DNA of 64,000 bases from Streptomyces liliiviolaceus (GTDB taxonomy: Bacteria > Actinomycetota > Actinomycetes > Streptomycetales > Streptomycetaceae): NCBI RefSeq assembly GCF_018070025.1, contig NZ_JAGPYQ010000001.1:7502001-7566000 (forward strand), read 5' to 3'. Both the position numbers and the translations under genes were made by a program. Each line of letters opens with the position of its first letter. Position 1 is the stretch's first letter. Shown piece by piece: positions 63,462 to 64,000 of the stretch. Under the pieces are notes generated by a model. It ran no database searches. It had not been told where the DNA came from and saw only the letters and a list, made by a program, of their open reading frames with translations.

Positions 63462-63697
63462 GAACCGCTGCTCTTCTTGCGCAGCGACCCGGGCTTGTGG
63501 ACGGCGTCGCGGCCGGACTTGTCGCTCTCGACCTCGTACTGCGGCTCGTCCTTCGAGGCGTCGACGGTACGGCCCGCCACCTCGGCACGGCCCGTGATCT
63601 TCTTCTTCACCTTGCCGGGGACGGTCTGCCCATGACTGCTCCAGGAGACCTTGTCCCCCTTGCTGAGCTTCTTGTCCTTGTCCTTGTCCTTCGCCAC
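63458..63697 (-). CDS. DUF2945-like (Tudor-type) small protein
   Basis: A 79-residue basic protein: KLSKGDKVSWSSHGQTVPGKV, YEVESDKSGRDAVHKPGSLRK. This matches the DUF2945 (hypervirulence-associated TUDOR) pattern. GTG start with GAGGGAGCG upstream chosen over a longer frame. It forms a two-gene unit with the DUF3140-like gene. Role unknown. Confidence 0.85.
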   Translation of the reverse strand: MAKDKDKDKKLSKGDKVSWSSHGQTVPGKVKKKITGRAEVAGRTVDASKDEPQYEVESDKSGRDAVHKPGSLRKKSSGS

Positions 63698-63814
63698 GGT
63701 CCGCACGCTCCCTCGATTTCGGCCCCCGCGATGGACGGCCCTCCCCACTGTCCGGCTCTTCGTGGCAGGGCGCACTTCGGGTGGCATCCGACCTGGGGAT
63801 GGCTATGGCTGCCG

Positions 63815-64000
63815 CTAACGGCTCAGCAGCCGCAGTACCGCCTCTTCCACCGGCTGTGTGGCCAGTGCGCCCGCGACCGGGACGGAGCCCAGGGACGCCA
63901 GAGCGGGTGCGATCGTCCTGCCCTCGTCGAAGAGTTCGAACAGGCGCGGGTTGATGTAGGAGGCCCGGCACACGGACGGGGTGTTGCCGAGGTAGCCGGC
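63815..64000 (-). CDS. DNA topoisomerase IB (C-terminal 61 residues)
   Basis: The 3' end of a gene that enters from the right edge. It begins AGYLGNTPSVCRASYINPRLFELF, the active-site tyrosine region of poxvirus-type topoisomerase IB (SYINP), and ends VEEAVLRLLSR. It relaxes supercoils by a 3'-phosphotyrosyl bond. The start lies outside the window. Confidence 0.85.
   Translation of the reverse strand, partial: AGYLGNTPSVCRASYINPRLFELFDEGRTIAPALASLGSVPVAGALATQPVEEAVLRLLSR

Overview
The window is high-GC actinobacterial DNA, almost certainly a Streptomyces chromosome. The signs are GTG starts, 4-nt start/stop overlaps, a TTA-containing pathway regulator, small Streptomyces-type DUF proteins, a furA-katG pair and a SepF-like protein. 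No rRNA, tRNA, CRISPR array or transposase was seen.

Positions 1-34054 are one side of a non-ribosomal peptide gene cluster that continues beyond the left edge. The leftward genes are a pathway regulator (LuxR-type HTH, XRE HTH and NB-ARC) followed by an amino-group carrier protein set: LysW, the LysX-type ligase and a truncated LysY/ArgC-type reductase. A small secreted peptide and an aspartate 1-decarboxylase (beta-alanine former) are also leftward. The rightward genes start near 4865: a free carrier protein, an MbtH protein, then four overlapping NRPS genes. These are NRPS-1 (C-A-T-C-A-T-C-A-T-E plus a fused penicillin-binding/beta-lactamase-type hydrolase), a stand-alone A protein, NRPS-3 (C-A-T) and NRPS-4 (A-T-C plus a degenerate A without carrier). 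Tailoring and supply genes follow: GHMP threonine-type kinase, cysteine-synthase-like PLP enzyme, ATP-grasp ligase, argininosuccinate-lyase-like enzyme, threonine-aldolase-like enzyme and an MFS exporter. A perfect 21-bp hairpin closes the operon. The kinase, PLP enzyme and lyase suggest 2,3-diaminobutyrate made from threonine and aspartate. My working model is NRPS-4, then a module completed in trans (stand-alone A plus free PCP), then NRPS-3, then NRPS-1. This would give a peptide of about six residues with a D-residue at its C-terminus, released or cyclised by the fused PBP-type domain.

Positions 34246-41757 hold small secreted/DUF proteins, a PaaX-type regulator and a compact sulfation operon (sulfotransferase, unknown protein, glycosyltransferase, cysC, cysD, cysN). 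The operon makes PAPS but has no reductive assimilation genes here.

Positions 42016-64000 look like ordinary chromosome: an anti-sigma-type ATPase, arginine deiminase pathway genes (arcA, arcB), an SPFH protein with an NAD-kinase-like partner, and a pnkp-hen1 RNA repair operon. After these come an F420 oxidoreductase, a MazG-like protein with an ATPase, a SepF-like protein and a very large nitrate reductase/flavoprotein reductase fusion. The window ends with furA-katG, two small DUF proteins and the C-terminus of a type IB topoisomerase. Two dispersed intergenic repeat types recur here, and copies of both appear inside reading frames.

All family names come from reading motifs by eye; no database search was run.
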